Assembly (NCBI RefSeq): GCF_030851345.1
Contig: NZ_JALPNU010000014.1
Span: 33,247 to 97,246, forward strand
Length of the DNA: 64,000 nucleotides
Reading direction: 5' to 3'
Source of the DNA: Marinifilum sp. D714
GTDB taxonomy: Bacteria; Bacteroidota; Bacteroidia; Bacteroidales; Marinifilaceae
Every line of letters starts with the position of its first letter. Position 1 is the stretch's first letter. Positions 8,479 to 19,400 of this stretch are shown in pieces. The notes under the pieces are model-generated. The model was given only the letters and a program-made list of their open reading frames with translations, made no database searches and had not been told where the DNA came from. A program made the position numbers and the translations under genes.

Positions 8479-10509
8479 TTATCTAATTTCAGAGCCAGGT
8501 TTTACAGCTTGATCAGGAGAAACAAATGATAATTTTCCATCAGCATCTTCAGCCATTAGAATCATACCTTGCGATTCGATTCCTTTTAATTTTTTAGGTT
8601 CAAGGTTCACCAAGATACTTACCTGTTTGCCAATAATTTCTTCTGGTTTATAATGCTCTGCAATACCAGAAACTACTGTTCGTTGATCAATACCTGTATC
8701 AACAGTTAATTTTAATAGTTTCTTGGTCTTTGCAATTTTTTCAGCTTCAGTAATGGTACCAACTCTAACATCCATCTTCATGAAATCATCGAAGTTGATG
8801 TTTTCTTTTGCTGGAGTAACTGGTTTATTAGCAGCTTCGTTAGCAGCTTTGGTTGCTAACAATTTATCTACCTGAGCCTGAATGGTTGCATCTTCAATTT
8901 TTTCGAACAACAATGAAGCTTTGTTAATTTGATGACCTACTTCAATTACATTTTCACCAATATTTTCCCAAGCTAAAGGTTCAATATTTAAGAACTCTCT
9001 TAATTTGTTAGCCGAGAATGGCAAGAACGGCTCCATTAAAGTAGAAAGGTTGGTAGAGATCTGAAGACAAATGTTCATGATTGTCTTAACTCTTTCTTCA
9101 TCTGTTTTTATCACTTTCCAAGGCTCAGTATCTGCAAGGTATTTATTTCCTAAGCGAGCTAAATTCATTGCTTCTTTTAAAGCCTCACGGAAGTGGTAAG
9201 TTTCAAGATTTTTCTCTACTTGTGCTTTGATCGTTGGAATTTCAGCTAATGTTTCTTTATCGAAATCATTAAGCTCTCCAGCAGCAGGAACTTTTCCATC
9301 GAAATATTTGTGTGTTAGTACCAATGCACGGTTCACGAAGTTTCCAAGAATTGCAACCAACTCATTGTTATTTCTTGCCTGGTAATCTTTCCAGGTGAAG
9401 TCATTATCCTTGGTTTCAGGTGCATTGGCTGTAAGTACATAACGCAATACATCTTGCTTCTCTGGAAATTCTTCAAGGTATTCGTGTAACCAAACCGCCC
9501 AGTTTCTTGATGTAGAGATTTTATCTCCTTCTAAATTCAAGAATTCGTTCGAAGGAACATTTTCTGGTAGAATGTATGAACCTTCAGCTTTTAGCATTGA
9601 AGGGAAAATGATACAGTGGAAAACAATATTGTCTTTTCCAATGAAATGAACCATTTTAGAATCTTCAGCTTTCCAATATTTTTCCCAATCAGGAGTATGC
9701 TCTTTGGTTGCTGAAATATATCCGATAGGAGCATCGAACCAAACGTACAATACTTTTCCTTCTCCTCCATCTACAGGAACCGGAACACCCCAGTTCAAAT
9801 CACGTGTAACGGCACGTGGATGAAGTCCATTGTCTAACCATGATTTACACTGACCATAAACATTTGGTTTCCATTCTTTGTGTTCTTCCAGAATCCACTG
9901 TTTTAGATATGGCTCATATTTGTCAAGTGGTAAATACCAGTGTTTGGTTTCTTTTAATTCAGGTTTATTTCCTGTGATTGATGATCTTGGATCAATAAGA
10001 TCTGTTGCATTTAATGATGTTCCACAGCTTTCACACTGATCTCCATATGCACCTTCACTTTTACAATGAGGGCAAGTTCCGGTTATGTAACGATCAGCAA
10101 GAAATTGATTTGCTTCAGCATCATAATATTGCTCACTGGTTTTCTCAACAAACTCGCCTTTTTCATGCAAAGTTTTAAAGAATTCAGAAGCCGTTTCATG
10201 ATGAACTTTGTTACTTGTTCTAGAATAAACATCGAAAGAAATACCAAATTTCTCGAATGAATCTTTAATGATATTGTGATACTTATCAACAACATCTTGA
10301 GGAGTAATACCTTCTTTTTGAGCCTTAATAGTAATAGGTACACCATGCTCATCGGAACCTCCAATTAAAAGAACATCCTCGCCTTTCATCCTTAGGTATC
10401 TTACATAGATATCGGCAGGAACATATACACCTGCCAGGTGTCCAATATGAACAGGACCATTGGCATATGGAAGAGCTGTAGTTACAAGAGTTCTGTTAAA
10501 TTTCTTCAT
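8479..10509 (-). CDS. metG: Methionyl-tRNA synthetase with C-terminal tRNA-binding domain
   Basis: A 676-residue class I synthetase. It has the HIGH motif in [14 protein letters not shown] near the start, a zinc knuckle ([17 protein letters not shown]), and KMSKS replaced by KISTS as seen in many MetG. The C-terminal about 110 residues ([14 protein letters not shown] ... [19 protein letters not shown]) form the EMAP/Trbp111-like tRNA-binding domain. A TATCTTTG -7 box on the minus strand at 10613-10620 would give a leader of about 100 bases. The gene stands alone between a terminator and the divergent LD-carboxypeptidase. Confidence 0.98.
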   Translation of the reverse strand: MKKFNRTLVTTALPYANGPVHIGHLAGVYVPADIYVRYLRMKGEDVLLIGGSDEHGVPITIKAQKEGITPQDVVDKYHNIIKDSFEKFGISFDVYSRTSNKVHHETASEFFKTLHEKGEFVEKTSEQYYDAEANQFLADRYITGTCPHCKSEGAYGDQCESCGTSLNATDLIDPRSSITGNKPELKETKHWYLPLDKYEPYLKQWILEEHKEWKPNVYGQCKSWLDNGLHPRAVTRDLNWGVPVPVDGGEGKVLYVWFDAPIGYISATKEHTPDWEKYWKAEDSKMVHFIGKDNIVFHCIIFPSMLKAEGSYILPENVPSNEFLNLEGDKISTSRNWAVWLHEYLEEFPEKQDVLRYVLTANAPETKDNDFTWKDYQARNNNELVAILGNFVNRALVLTHKYFDGKVPAAGELNDFDKETLAEIPTIKAQVEKNLETYHFREALKEAMNLARLGNKYLADTEPWKVIKTDEERVKTIMNICLQISTNLSTLMEPFLPFSANKLREFLNIEPLAWENIGENVIEVGHQINKASLLFEKIEDATIQAQVDKLLATKAANEAANKPVTPAKENINFDDFMKMDVRVGTITEAEKIAKTKKLLKLTVDTGIDQRTVVSGIAEHYKPEEIIGKQVSILVNLEPKKLKGIESQGMILMAEDADGKLSFVSPDQAVKPGSEIR

Positions 10510-10702
10510 TTGAGATATTTTTTACACATGGAACAAGAGTTATAAAAATCTGTTCCAACTATTATTTTGGTTACTTTTTAGTTGATTAGCACCTTATTTA
10601 GCAAATCGTTGGCAAAGATAAGATAGAATTATCAAAAATATTGTTCTTGCTTTGTATTTTATTCTTAATTTGAACACAGTTTACAATAAAAACTAAATAA
10701 AT

Positions 10703-11611
10703 ATGTATCAGCCTACTGCTTTAAAAAAAGGAGACAAAATTGGGATTATTTCACCAGCAGGAAAGATAGAGCCAGAAAAAGTGGGAATTGCAGTTACCAT
10801 GCTTGAGCGTTTGGACTTAAAAGTAGTTTTGGGCAAACATGTGTTTGATGAATATCACCAATTTGCAGGTAGGGATTTAAATAGGTTGAAGGATTTTCAG
10901 CAAATGCTGGATGATCCGGATATAAAAGCAATTCTTTGTGCCAGAGGAGGGTATGGTTGCATACGAATACTGGAGCATTTAGATTTTGACTTATTTCTTC
11001 GCAAACCCAAATGGATTATTGGATATAGCGATATAACTGTATTTCACAGCTATTTGAATAATATTTTAGATGTTGAAAGTTTACATTCTGTAATGCCTAT
11101 TAATTTTATAGAAGATGAAACTGGAAAATCGGTTGAAAGTTTATTTGGAGCAATGATGGGAAAATTTGAGGATTATAAAATTCAACCTCATGAATCGAAT
11201 CGTTTAGGCATTGCTGAAGGTGAATTGATTGGTGGTAATTTATCTATTTTGTATAGCTTACGTGGTACCAATATGGATTTTGAAACTCATGGCAAAATTT
11301 TATTCATAGAGGATGTTGGCGAGGAGTTATATCATTTAGATAGGATGATGCATAATTTAAGAATGGGAGGAAAACTGTCGGAACTCCAGGCTCTTGTGGT
11401 TGGTGGTTTTAGTAGTATGAAAGAAGGAGATCCTAAATTTGGAAAAGCTGCTTATGAAATCATCAATGAAGTTGTGGAAAGCTATACTTACCCGGTTGTT
11501 TATAATTTTCCAGCTGGTCATATTAATGATAATTGGACAATACCTTTGGGCAGGTATGTAAAAATATCGGTGGACGAGAAAGAGGTTAAATTTATTTGGG
11601 ATAAACGATAA
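10703..11611 (+). CDS. LD-carboxypeptidase (peptidase family S66)
   Basis: A 302-residue S66 serine peptidase that removes the terminal D-alanine from tetrapeptide muropeptides during peptidoglycan recycling. It shows GDKIGIISPAG at the start, CARGGYG, the nucleophile Ser109 in WIIGYSD, GGNLS, EDVGEELYHLDRM and the terminal His in NFPAGH. There is no signal peptide, which suits a cytoplasmic recycling enzyme. It is followed after 7 bases by yraN, so the two are co-transcribed. MccF-type immunity proteins share the fold, but the context favours recycling. Confidence 0.92.
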   Translation: MYQPTALKKGDKIGIISPAGKIEPEKVGIAVTMLERLDLKVVLGKHVFDEYHQFAGRDLNRLKDFQQMLDDPDIKAILCARGGYGCIRILEHLDFDLFLRKPKWIIGYSDITVFHSYLNNILDVESLHSVMPINFIEDETGKSVESLFGAMMGKFEDYKIQPHESNRLGIAEGELIGGNLSILYSLRGTNMDFETHGKILFIEDVGEELYHLDRMMHNLRMGGKLSELQALVVGGFSSMKEGDPKFGKAAYEIINEVVESYTYPVVYNFPAGHINDNWTIPLGRYVKISVDEKEVKFIWDKR

Positions 11612-11618
11612 TCTAATA

Positions 11619-11984
11619 ATGGCAAAGCACAACGAATTAGGTAAATTAGGAGAAGACTTGGCTGTAAAATACTTGATCGGATTAGGTTACCAGATCTTGG
11701 ATAGGAATTGGATTTACCAAAAAAAAGAGCTCGATGTTGTTGCCTTAAATAATGATTTTTTAGTTGTTGTAGAAGTAAAATCCCGATCGACGGATTATTT
11801 TGAGCATCCTGCTGATGCTATTACCTTATCAAAAATTAAATTTCTGGTAAAAGCTACACAGGCATATGTAGATTTAAAAGAAATTAAACAAGAAGTCAGA
11901 TTTGATGTTGTTAGCGTAATAAAAAAAGGAGAGAAGTACGTAATAGAACACATCGAAGATGCATTTATTGCGCCAGTGGATTAG
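11619..11984 (+). CDS. YraN/UPF0102 family endonuclease-like protein
   Basis: A 121-residue protein with the YraN layout: LGKLGEDLAVKYL, then LDVVALNNDFLVVVEVKSR, which holds the D...ExK residues of a restriction-endonuclease-like fold, and the C-terminal VRFDVVSV. The molecular role of the family is still unsettled; a Holliday-junction-resolvase-like fold is the usual description. It follows the LD-carboxypeptidase closely, and its stop overlaps by four bases with the convergent response regulator gene. Confidence 0.9.
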   Translation: MAKHNELGKLGEDLAVKYLIGLGYQILDRNWIYQKKELDVVALNNDFLVVVEVKSRSTDYFEHPADAITLSKIKFLVKATQAYVDLKEIKQEVRFDVVSVIKKGEKYVIEHIEDAFIAPVD

Positions 11985-12382
11985 TCAGCAAGGTATTTAT
12001 CAATTGTTGCTAGTAACTCTTCAAAACGGATTGGTTTTGCAAGATAATCATCACAGCCTGCATCTAAGATTCGTTCACGATCACCTTCCAATGCATAAGC
12101 AGTTTGAGCAATAATAGGAATTTCGCTATGACGTTTTTTAATTCTTCTGGTTGCTTCACAACCATCCATTATTGGTAAGCGAATATCCATTAATATCACA
12201 TCAACATCTTCTGTAATATCTACAATGTCAACTGCTTCTTTGCCATTTTTTGCCCAAAGTAATTCAGATTTGGTTCTGCTTAATGCAGCATCAAAGAACA
12301 TGTTATTAATTTCCTCGTCTTCAACAATGAGAATTCTCTTGTCCTTCCAGTTATATTTTTGAGTATAGCTAACTTGATTCAT
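11981..12382 (-). CDS. Single-domain response regulator (receiver only)
   Basis: A 133-residue receiver domain with no output domain. It shows the acidic pocket (IVEDEEIN), phospho-acceptor Asp in VILMDIRLPIMDG, Thr in IAQTAYA and Lys in LAKPI. The N-terminal TQKYNWKDKRILIVEDE is shared with the 128-residue regulator at 58349, so the two are paralogues, most like receivers detached from hybrid sensor kinases. No kinase is nearby; the partner is unknown. It converges on yraN with a four-base overlap. Confidence 0.92.
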   Translation of the reverse strand: MNQVSYTQKYNWKDKRILIVEDEEINNMFFDAALSRTKSELLWAKNGKEAVDIVDITEDVDVILMDIRLPIMDGCEATRRIKKRHSEIPIIAQTAYALEGDRERILDAGCDDYLAKPIRFEELLATIDKYLAD

Positions 12383-12816
12383 GATTTAACCTACTTTTAA
12401 AAAGCGTTTTTGTGGTATAAATATACGAAATCGAGACTAGTTTAAAAAAAAATCATTTTAAGAGCTCTTATTCGTAATTATACTGATATGTGATAAAACT
12501 CAACGAATTGGGAGGGTTTGTGATGGAGTATATAAATTCTTAAACAAGAATTAATATATCATAATATACACCGAATGGGAGTTTGAGTGGAACTTTGCTT
12601 TATGTTGATAAACAATTATTATTTCTTTGCCTTCAAATCATATCGTTTTGTCAAAATTGAATGAAGTAAAGAAAGTAATTTATACATTTTGCCAATAGAT
12701 TACTAATAGGAGAATAAATTTTCCGTTAGAATTTTAAAGTGCGATTACAGATATCTTTAAAACTCGTTATATTTGTTAGTCTTCAATTGCACAGATTTTT
12801 AATAAACGATTAAATC
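12383..12816. other. Intergenic region, 434 bases
   Basis: No convincing gene. It holds a TATATTTG -7 box at 12768-12775 for the YjbR gene, and two degenerate direct copies of CGAATnGGGAGnnTTTGnGnTGGA at 12504-12527 and 12572-12591. The rest is featureless AT-rich sequence. Confidence 0.5.
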
Positions 12817-13170
12817 ATGAATATCGAAGAATTAAGACTGTATTGTCTATCGAAAAAAGCCGTTACCGAGAGTTTTCCTTTTGATGAAGAAACTTTGGTA
12901 TTTAAAGTTTTAGATAAAATGTTTTTGCTTACAAATATCAATCAAGAATTGAGCATGAATGTAAAGTGCGAAGAGGATTTGGCAATTGAATTAAGAGAAA
13001 GATATGCTGCAGTTCTACCGGGCTACCATATGAATAAAAGATATTGGAATACAATAATGATGGATGGAAGTGTATCGGATGATTTATTAAAAGAATGGAT
13101 TGATAAATCGTATAAATTGGTTGTTGAGAAAATGCCGAAAAAGAAACAGTTAGAATTAGAAAAATTGTAA
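12817..13170 (+). CDS. YjbR/MmcQ family protein
   Basis: A 117-residue cytoplasmic protein with the YjbR fold signature: an N-terminal helix with TESFPFDEETLVFKV, LSMNVKCEED, then PGYHMNKRYWNTI and a C-terminal helix ending LVVEKMPKK. The family resembles DNA-binding CyaY-like folds, but no function is established. A TATATTTG box 42 bases upstream (12768-12775) suggests its own promoter. The peptidase gene follows after 30 bases. Confidence 0.88.
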   Translation: MNIEELRLYCLSKKAVTESFPFDEETLVFKVLDKMFLLTNINQELSMNVKCEEDLAIELRERYAAVLPGYHMNKRYWNTIMMDGSVSDDLLKEWIDKSYKLVVEKMPKKKQLELEKL

Positions 13171-13200
13171 AAATATACCTTTAAACTTAAACACAAACAA

Positions 13201-14373
13201 ATGAACAAATTACTCCTTACACTGTTGTTGATAAGTGGTTTGCATGTGGCAAATGCACAGGAGCAACAGGATGAAAAGAAATTTACTACTGTTACAGAAG
13301 TAAAGACTACACCGGTTAAAAATCAACAAAGTACAGGTACTTGCTGGAGTTTTGCAACTACTTCGTTTATCGAAACTGAATTATTAAGAATGGGTGCTCC
13401 TGAAATGGATTTATCTGAAATGTATATTGTGCGTGAAGCTTATTCAAAAAAAGCCAAGCGATATTTTAGATTGCATGGAAAAGGTAATTTTAGTGAGGGT
13501 GGACAAGCTCATGATGTAATGAATGTTGTAAAAACTCATGGATTTGTGCCGGAATCAATCTATTCAGGAAATCAATATGAAGGAGATTTTCACATTCACA
13601 GAGAAATGGTGAAATCGACAAAAGCCATGTTGGATGAAATTGTTAAAAATCCTAATAAAACAATTACACCGGTTTGGCTTTCATCAGTAAATGGTGTTTT
13701 AGATACTTATATGGGTAAACTACCAGAATCTTTCGAGTACAATGGAAAAGCGTATAGTCCGCAAAAGTTTGCCGAAGAAGTGGGATTTAACCCTTCGGAT
13801 TATGTAGAGCTTACATCTTACAATCATCATCCTTTTTATTCAAAAATTAATCTTGAGATTCCAGATAATTGGTCAGATGATTTATATTACAATGTACCAA
13901 TTGATGAATTGATGGAGGTTATGAATTACGCATTAGAAAATGGATATTCTGTTTGTTGGGATGGAGATGTTAGTGAAAAAGGATTCTCTCATAGAAAAGG
14001 ATATGCAGTATTACCCGCTGTTAAAGAAACAGATATGAGTAACTCCGAAATTGCCAAATGGGAAGATGGTGTTGAGAATAAAACAGAAAATCGTAAAGGA
14101 AATACCAATGAGCCTAAGGTAACGCAAGAGTTGCGTCAGAAAACTTTTGATAATTTCCAGACAACTGATGATCATTTGATGCATTTAACAGGTATTGTAA
14201 AGGATCAAAATGGAATGCTTTACTATAAGACAAAAAATTCTTGGGCCGATGATAGTAATAAATTTGGCGGATACTTGAACATGAGTGAAGCATACGTTAA
14301 ATTAAAAACAGTTGCCATTATGGTGCACAAAGATGCACTGCCAAAGCATTTAAAGAAAAAGTTAAACCTATAG
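13201..14373 (+). CDS. Secreted C1-family (bleomycin hydrolase/aminopeptidase C-like) cysteine peptidase
   Basis: A 390-residue papain-fold peptidase. The signal peptide is residues 1-19 (cleavage after VANA), so it acts outside the cytoplasm, unlike the classic cytosolic bleomycin hydrolase. The catalytic Cys48 lies in NQQSTGTCWSFA, the His in the DDHLMHLTGI segment, and the Asn in KTKNSWADD. The central YNHHPFYSK and HRKGYAVLPA parts match the C1B subgroup common in Bacteroidota. A terminator follows. Confidence 0.9.
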   Translation: MNKLLLTLLLISGLHVANAQEQQDEKKFTTVTEVKTTPVKNQQSTGTCWSFATTSFIETELLRMGAPEMDLSEMYIVREAYSKKAKRYFRLHGKGNFSEGGQAHDVMNVVKTHGFVPESIYSGNQYEGDFHIHREMVKSTKAMLDEIVKNPNKTITPVWLSSVNGVLDTYMGKLPESFEYNGKAYSPQKFAEEVGFNPSDYVELTSYNHHPFYSKINLEIPDNWSDDLYYNVPIDELMEVMNYALENGYSVCWDGDVSEKGFSHRKGYAVLPAVKETDMSNSEIAKWEDGVENKTENRKGNTNEPKVTQELRQKTFDNFQTTDDHLMHLTGIVKDQNGMLYYKTKNSWADDSNKFGGYLNMSEAYVKLKTVAIMVHKDALPKHLKKKLNL

Positions 14374-14390
14374 AAGATGTTATATCGTTA

Positions 14391-14417
14391 AAAGGGTGTC
14401 TGTTTTAGACACCCTTT
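14391..14417 (+). terminator. Intrinsic terminator after C1 peptidase
   Basis: Stem AAAGGGTGTCT/AGACACCCTTT with a five-base loop and a long T-run. Confidence 0.9.
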
Positions 14418-14525
14418 TTTTATTGTATAACATGCTATTTAATTAATTTATCTAATCTAAAATATACAATTATTGTAATCTAAAATTATTTTATAATATT
14501 GTCTGTCCATTTGTAAATAGAACCT

Positions 14526-15080
14526 ATGCCAACAACTGCCAACATATCCATCGAAAAATTCAGAAGAGGAAGTCAATCCACTTTTAAGAATTTATACGAT
14601 AAGTATTATGAAGCATTGTTTTTATTTGGTCAAAAATACATATCCAATAGTGAGGTTGTTGAAGATTTAGTCCAAGAGAGTTTTATAAAGGTTTGGGAAA
14701 AAAAATCTTCCTTTTATCATGAAGCACCACTCAAAGCCTTTTTGTATAAAACTGTTCGTAATTCCTGTCTAAACTATATAGATCATCAGAGAGTTGAAAG
14801 AAATTATGTAGCTCAGACGAAGACTGATGTTTTGAGTGAGGATTATTTTTTAAACAATGTTATTGAAGAGGAAGTGAACAGAATCATTGCAGATACGGTT
14901 GGAAAACTTCCTGAATCGGCGAGAGCTATTTACTTATTGAGTTTAAGGGGGCTTAAAAATGCAGAAATTGCAGAAGACCTAAATATTTCTATAAACACGG
15001 TAAAAACTCAAAAACAAAGAGCAAGTAAGTTTCTGAAAGAGAATCTAAAAGATTTATTTACAATGTTGATGTTTTTGTGA
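14526..15080 (+). CDS. ECF RNA polymerase sigma factor, FecI-like (Bacteroidota expansion family)
   Basis: A 184-residue sigma-70 factor with regions 2 and 4 only. Region 2 shows FKNLYDKYYEALFLFGQKYI and VEDLVQESFIKVWE; region 4 shows LPESARAIYLLSLRGLKNAEIAEDL with the helix-turn-helix INTVKTQKQRA. It heads the anti-sigma, SusC, SusD and peptidase run, so it should direct transcription of that import unit when released by the anti-sigma factor. A terminator-like hairpin lies between it and the anti-sigma gene. Confidence 0.95.
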   Translation: MPTTANISIEKFRRGSQSTFKNLYDKYYEALFLFGQKYISNSEVVEDLVQESFIKVWEKKSSFYHEAPLKAFLYKTVRNSCLNYIDHQRVERNYVAQTKTDVLSEDYFLNNVIEEEVNRIIADTVGKLPESARAIYLLSLRGLKNAEIAEDLNISINTVKTQKQRASKFLKENLKDLFTMLMFL

Positions 15081-15101
15081 AAAATATCCAAGAACTACGA
15101 A

Positions 15102-15129
15102 GGTGACAAAATTTAAAATGTTTGTCACC
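15102..15129 (+). terminator. Hairpin with T-run between sigma and anti-sigma genes
   Basis: Stem GGTGACAAA/TTTGTCACC, loop of ten bases, then CTTTTTTT. A strong terminator or attenuator placed inside the sigma/anti-sigma pair. Confidence 0.85.
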
Positions 15130-15170
15130 CTTTTTTTGAGAGAAACTGTTATAGTACATGTAAATGCGAA

Positions 15171-16337
15171 ATGAAGATGAAGGATTTAAATTCAGGATTT
15201 AAAATTGCTGATTTAATCGTTAAACGGTTAGAGAATCGATTAACTCAAGAGGAATGTCAGTACCTGGAGGAATGGAAGCAAGATAATGAAGAAAATGCAA
15301 TTCTGTTCCAAAAGCTTTCTATGAATCCCGAAAAGCAATATTTGAAAAGAGAATCAAAATTGGAGAAATCCAATAAAAGAGCAAATTGGGATAAAATTCA
15401 AGCTAAAATTAAAAAGGATAAGGTTAGAAAGTTAAATATGAACCTTTTAAAAATTGCAGCAGTACTTATTCTTGCAATTGGTTCTACACTTTTCTTTTCC
15501 AATATACTGGAGAATAAGGTTTCCAATATTATTAGTCCGGGAACACAGCAGGCTATACTGATAACAAGTGATGGTGAAAGATATCAGCTGGATGAAGAAA
15601 TTATAATTAAAGAAGGAGATGTATTTATTTCAAATAAAACTCAAGAATTAATTTATCAGAAAAAATCAAATATTACCAAATCACAATTAACCTACAATAC
15701 AATTATTATTCCCAGAGGGGGGGAATATAAGTTGACACTAATGGATGGAACCAGAATATGGCTTAATTCCAATTCGAAACTACGGTTTCCTTCAGAATTT
15801 GGATCGGGGATAAGAAGAGTTGAGCTTAAAGGGGAAGCATTCTTTGAAGTAGCTAAGGATTCTGTTCATCCATTTGTTGTCAATGCGAATAAAGCTCAGG
15901 TTAAAGTACTTGGTACATCGTTTAATGTTAATGCCTATTCTGATTTAAATGAAATTGTAACTACCCTGGTTGAAGGTAGAGTTGAAGTTAGTGATACTTT
16001 GTTTGGAAACAAGGTGAAATTGTTACCAAATGAACAATTTCGTTTTAATAAATCAACAGGAGAAATATTGAAGCAGGTAGTTAATACTGACATTTATACT
16101 GCTTGGAAAGATGGTAGGTTTGTTTTTGAAAATGAGAGTTTGGAAGATATAATGACAAGACTTTCAAGATGGTACAATGTAGAGGTGTCCTTTTTAAACG
16201 AGTCTGTTAAAAAATTAAGATTTTCAGGAGATCTGACTAGATACGATAATATCGATCAAATATTAGAGTTGATTGAGGTTACTCAAAAAGTGAAATTTAC
16301 AATTAAGGATAGAACCCTTTTGGTTGAAGAAGGGTAA
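15171..16337 (+). CDS. FecR-type anti-sigma factor
   Basis: A 388-residue inner-membrane regulator. The N-terminal cytoplasmic part (about 1-85) binds sigma, a membrane helix lies at about 91-111 (LLKIAAVLILAIGSTLFF), the periplasmic FecR domain includes IPRGGEYKLTLMDGTRIWLNSNSKLRFP and EGRVEVS, and the C-terminal DUF4974-like domain is FENESLEDIMTRLSRWYNVEV. It should receive the signal from the STN domain of the SusC protein encoded next. A second in-frame ATG at 15177 is possible. Confidence 0.95.
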   Translation: MKMKDLNSGFKIADLIVKRLENRLTQEECQYLEEWKQDNEENAILFQKLSMNPEKQYLKRESKLEKSNKRANWDKIQAKIKKDKVRKLNMNLLKIAAVLILAIGSTLFFSNILENKVSNIISPGTQQAILITSDGERYQLDEEIIIKEGDVFISNKTQELIYQKKSNITKSQLTYNTIIIPRGGEYKLTLMDGTRIWLNSNSKLRFPSEFGSGIRRVELKGEAFFEVAKDSVHPFVVNANKAQVKVLGTSFNVNAYSDLNEIVTTLVEGRVEVSDTLFGNKVKLLPNEQFRFNKSTGEILKQVVNTDIYTAWKDGRFVFENESLEDIMTRLSRWYNVEVSFLNESVKKLRFSGDLTRYDNIDQILELIEVTQKVKFTIKDRTLLVEEG

Positions 16338-16341
16338 AAAA

Positions 16342-16371
16342 AACCGAGATTTGCTGCTACAAATCTCGGTT
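16342..16371 (+). terminator. Intercistronic hairpin between fecR and susC
   Basis: Perfect 12-base stem AACCGAGATTTG/CAAATCTCGGTT with a six-base loop. No T-run follows, so this is better read as an mRNA-processing or stability hairpin, or a weak terminator. Confidence 0.55.
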
Positions 16372-16459
16372 AAAGCCAATAAACACCACTATCGCTAGGA
16401 GTGTAATACTAACCAAATCACAACTCAAAAATATTAAAAAAAATCGGAATTAGAGGTTT

Positions 16460-19400
16460 ATGCAGAAAAGAAAAGAGTTTTTTGCAATAAGACTCCTGTT
16501 TTTCTTCTTTCTATTTGTGTGTTTTGGACTAAAATCTAAAGCATTTCCACAAGAGGAAAGGTTAGAGTTGCGAATGAAAGGTGCAAGTTTGATTGAGGTA
16601 ATGTCCGAGATCAAAGAAAAAACAAATTATACATTTTTGTATAATGTTGATGATATTAAGAAAATTCGCAATATTAGCCTCTCTGGTATTCCTAAAAGTG
16701 TAAAGGAAATTCTTAAAGAATGTTTAGCCGGATCTGGCTTGACATATGAAATCCGTGATAAGGTAATTATTTTAAAGCCTGATTCTAATATCAAAATTCC
16801 TGATCCAAAACTTCATAAAGCGATTAAAAAAATAAAAAAGCTTAATGGGAATGTTACTGATAATAAAGGAATGATTTTACCAGGAGTTTCCGTAATGATA
16901 AAGGGAACTTATTTTGGCACATCAACTGACATAAACGGTAATTACTCTCTTATTGCATCAAATGATCCTGATATTGTATTGGTGTTTTCGTTTATAGGAA
17001 TGAAAACCAAGGAGGTAAGTGTTGGTGAATTGGAAAGAATAAATGTAGAGCTGCTTCCATCTGACCAAAAACTTAATGAAGTGTTGGTTACAACTGGGTT
17101 TCAGAAAATTGATAGAAGCTTATTTACAGGATCTGCTAATAAGTTAAACCAAATTGATATTGCTTTAAATGGAATTGCAGATGTAAGTAGGTCATTACAA
17201 GGTCACATATCAGGAGTTCAGGTAGATAATATCTCGGGAACCTTTGGCATTTCTCCTATTGTTCGAATTAGAGGAAAAGCTTCGATAAATGGTAGCAATA
17301 AACCTTTGTGGGTAGTTGATGGAGTTGTTCAGGAAGATATAATAGAGTTGACCAATAATGACTTAACTTCAGGTAACCTTTCTACGGTTTTAAGTTCAGG
17401 TGTAGTAGGTTTAAATCCTGATGATATTGAATCATTTCAGATTCTGAAAGATGCTTCGGCTACTGCATTGTATGGTGCAAAGGCAATGAATGGGGTAATT
17501 GTAATTACTACCAAAAAAGGAAAAACAGGTAAATTAAAAGTTACCTATTCAGGAAGTGCAATTGTAAGACAAAAACCTGCTTATTCACAGTTCGATATAT
17601 TATCTTCTGATGAAGAAATGGAAGTTTATGAAGAGTTGTATGATAAAGGTTGGATCGATATTGCTAAAGCAGCATCAGCGGCAAACCATGGAGCCATGAG
17701 CAAAATGTTTTATGAGATTGCTAACAATAATGTAAGTTGGGGACCCCATGGAGGCTTGAATTATCAGTTCTTATCAAAATATGCCAATTCGAATACTGAC
17801 TGGTTTGATGTTTTATTTCGAAATTCTTTATCGCAACAGCATTCTTTTAGTATTTCTGGAGGATCGGATAAATCCAGATTTTATACCTCTATTGGATATT
17901 ATACAGATGAAGGACAAACTTTAGCTGATGAAGTGAAAAATTATACTGCTTTGTTAAAAGGAGAGTTTGATGTGTCGAAGCGCTTGAAATTGGGATTTAA
18001 AGTATCAGGGAATATTAGAGATCAAAGATTACCAGGATCAAAAGATAGAAAATTTGAACCAATTGATGGACTTTATGAGCGTAATTTCGATGTTAACCCG
18101 TATAATTATGCACTCTATACTAGTAGAAGTATTAGACCATTTGATGATAACGGTAATCTAGAGTATTTTAGAAGGAATTATACTCCCTTTAATATTCTTT
18201 ATGAATTGGATCACAATTATGTAAATGTAGATGTGGATGATCTTTTATTTCAGGGAGAGGTTCAATATGCTATTACTTCTAAATTGAGATTTAGATCTAT
18301 TTTTCAAGGACGCTGGGTAAATACTTTACGGGAGCAAAAAATTCATGAAAAATCTAATCATGCTGAAGCGTACAGAGCTGATGATCCTTTGTTTGTTAAT
18401 AGGAACAGTTTTCTTTTTGATGATCCGGATTATCCAGAAAAAGAGCCATATACAGTTTTAGATCAGGGAGGATTTTATAACACCACTAAAAATTCATTGA
18501 CCAGTTATTTTATCAGAAATATAATTGATTGGAACCTGAAATCAGATCAGAATCATATTGTCAATCTGTTGTTCGGACAGGAAATAAGATATACAAATAG
18601 AAAAGAGACTCACAACGAAATTTGGGGTCATTTATACGATAAAGGAGGAATAAGTATTACCAATCCAATGGTTGTAAAATATCTGAAATTTCGTGATCAA
18701 ACAGATTATTACAGAAGGAAAGAAAAGTACAGGTTTGCTGGAGTGTTTTTAACAGGAGCATATTCTTATAAGGGCAAATACATTCTCAACTCTACTTTCA
18801 GGTATGATGGAGACAATCGACAAGGGAAAAATAGTGATTCAAGATACCTACCTACATGGAATGTTAGTGGGGCTTGGAATATTCATGGTGAAAACTTTAT
18901 GAAGTCAATTGGCTTTATGGATCGTTTAAAGTTAAAGGCAACTTATGGATTATCTGGAGATAATGGAATTGGAGTGAGTCCTTCTTTAATTTTAAAATCT
19001 GGAGCACCTTTAAGATCCAATGATGAAGATGGAGAAGATATTTTATATATAGATGAATTGGCCAATAAAGGTCTTACCTGGGAAAAATTATATGAGTTCA
19101 ATTTGGGGGTAGAATTAGAAATGTTTAATGGAAGATTTTATACTGATATTGAGTATTTCAGAAGAAGATCTAAAGATTTACTTGGTTTTGTTACAACAAG
19201 TGGTATTGGAGGAATAAGAAAGAAGTACGGTAATGTTGGCGAAATGAAAATTAATGGAATTGAATTTACACTCAGCACAAAAAATGTAAATACAAAATAT
19301 TTCAATTGGGATACGCATTTTACGTTTAGTTATGCCAAGGATAAAGTTTCTAAATACTTTGATGAACCTAGAATTGCAGATGCCATTCAGTCATTGGGAA

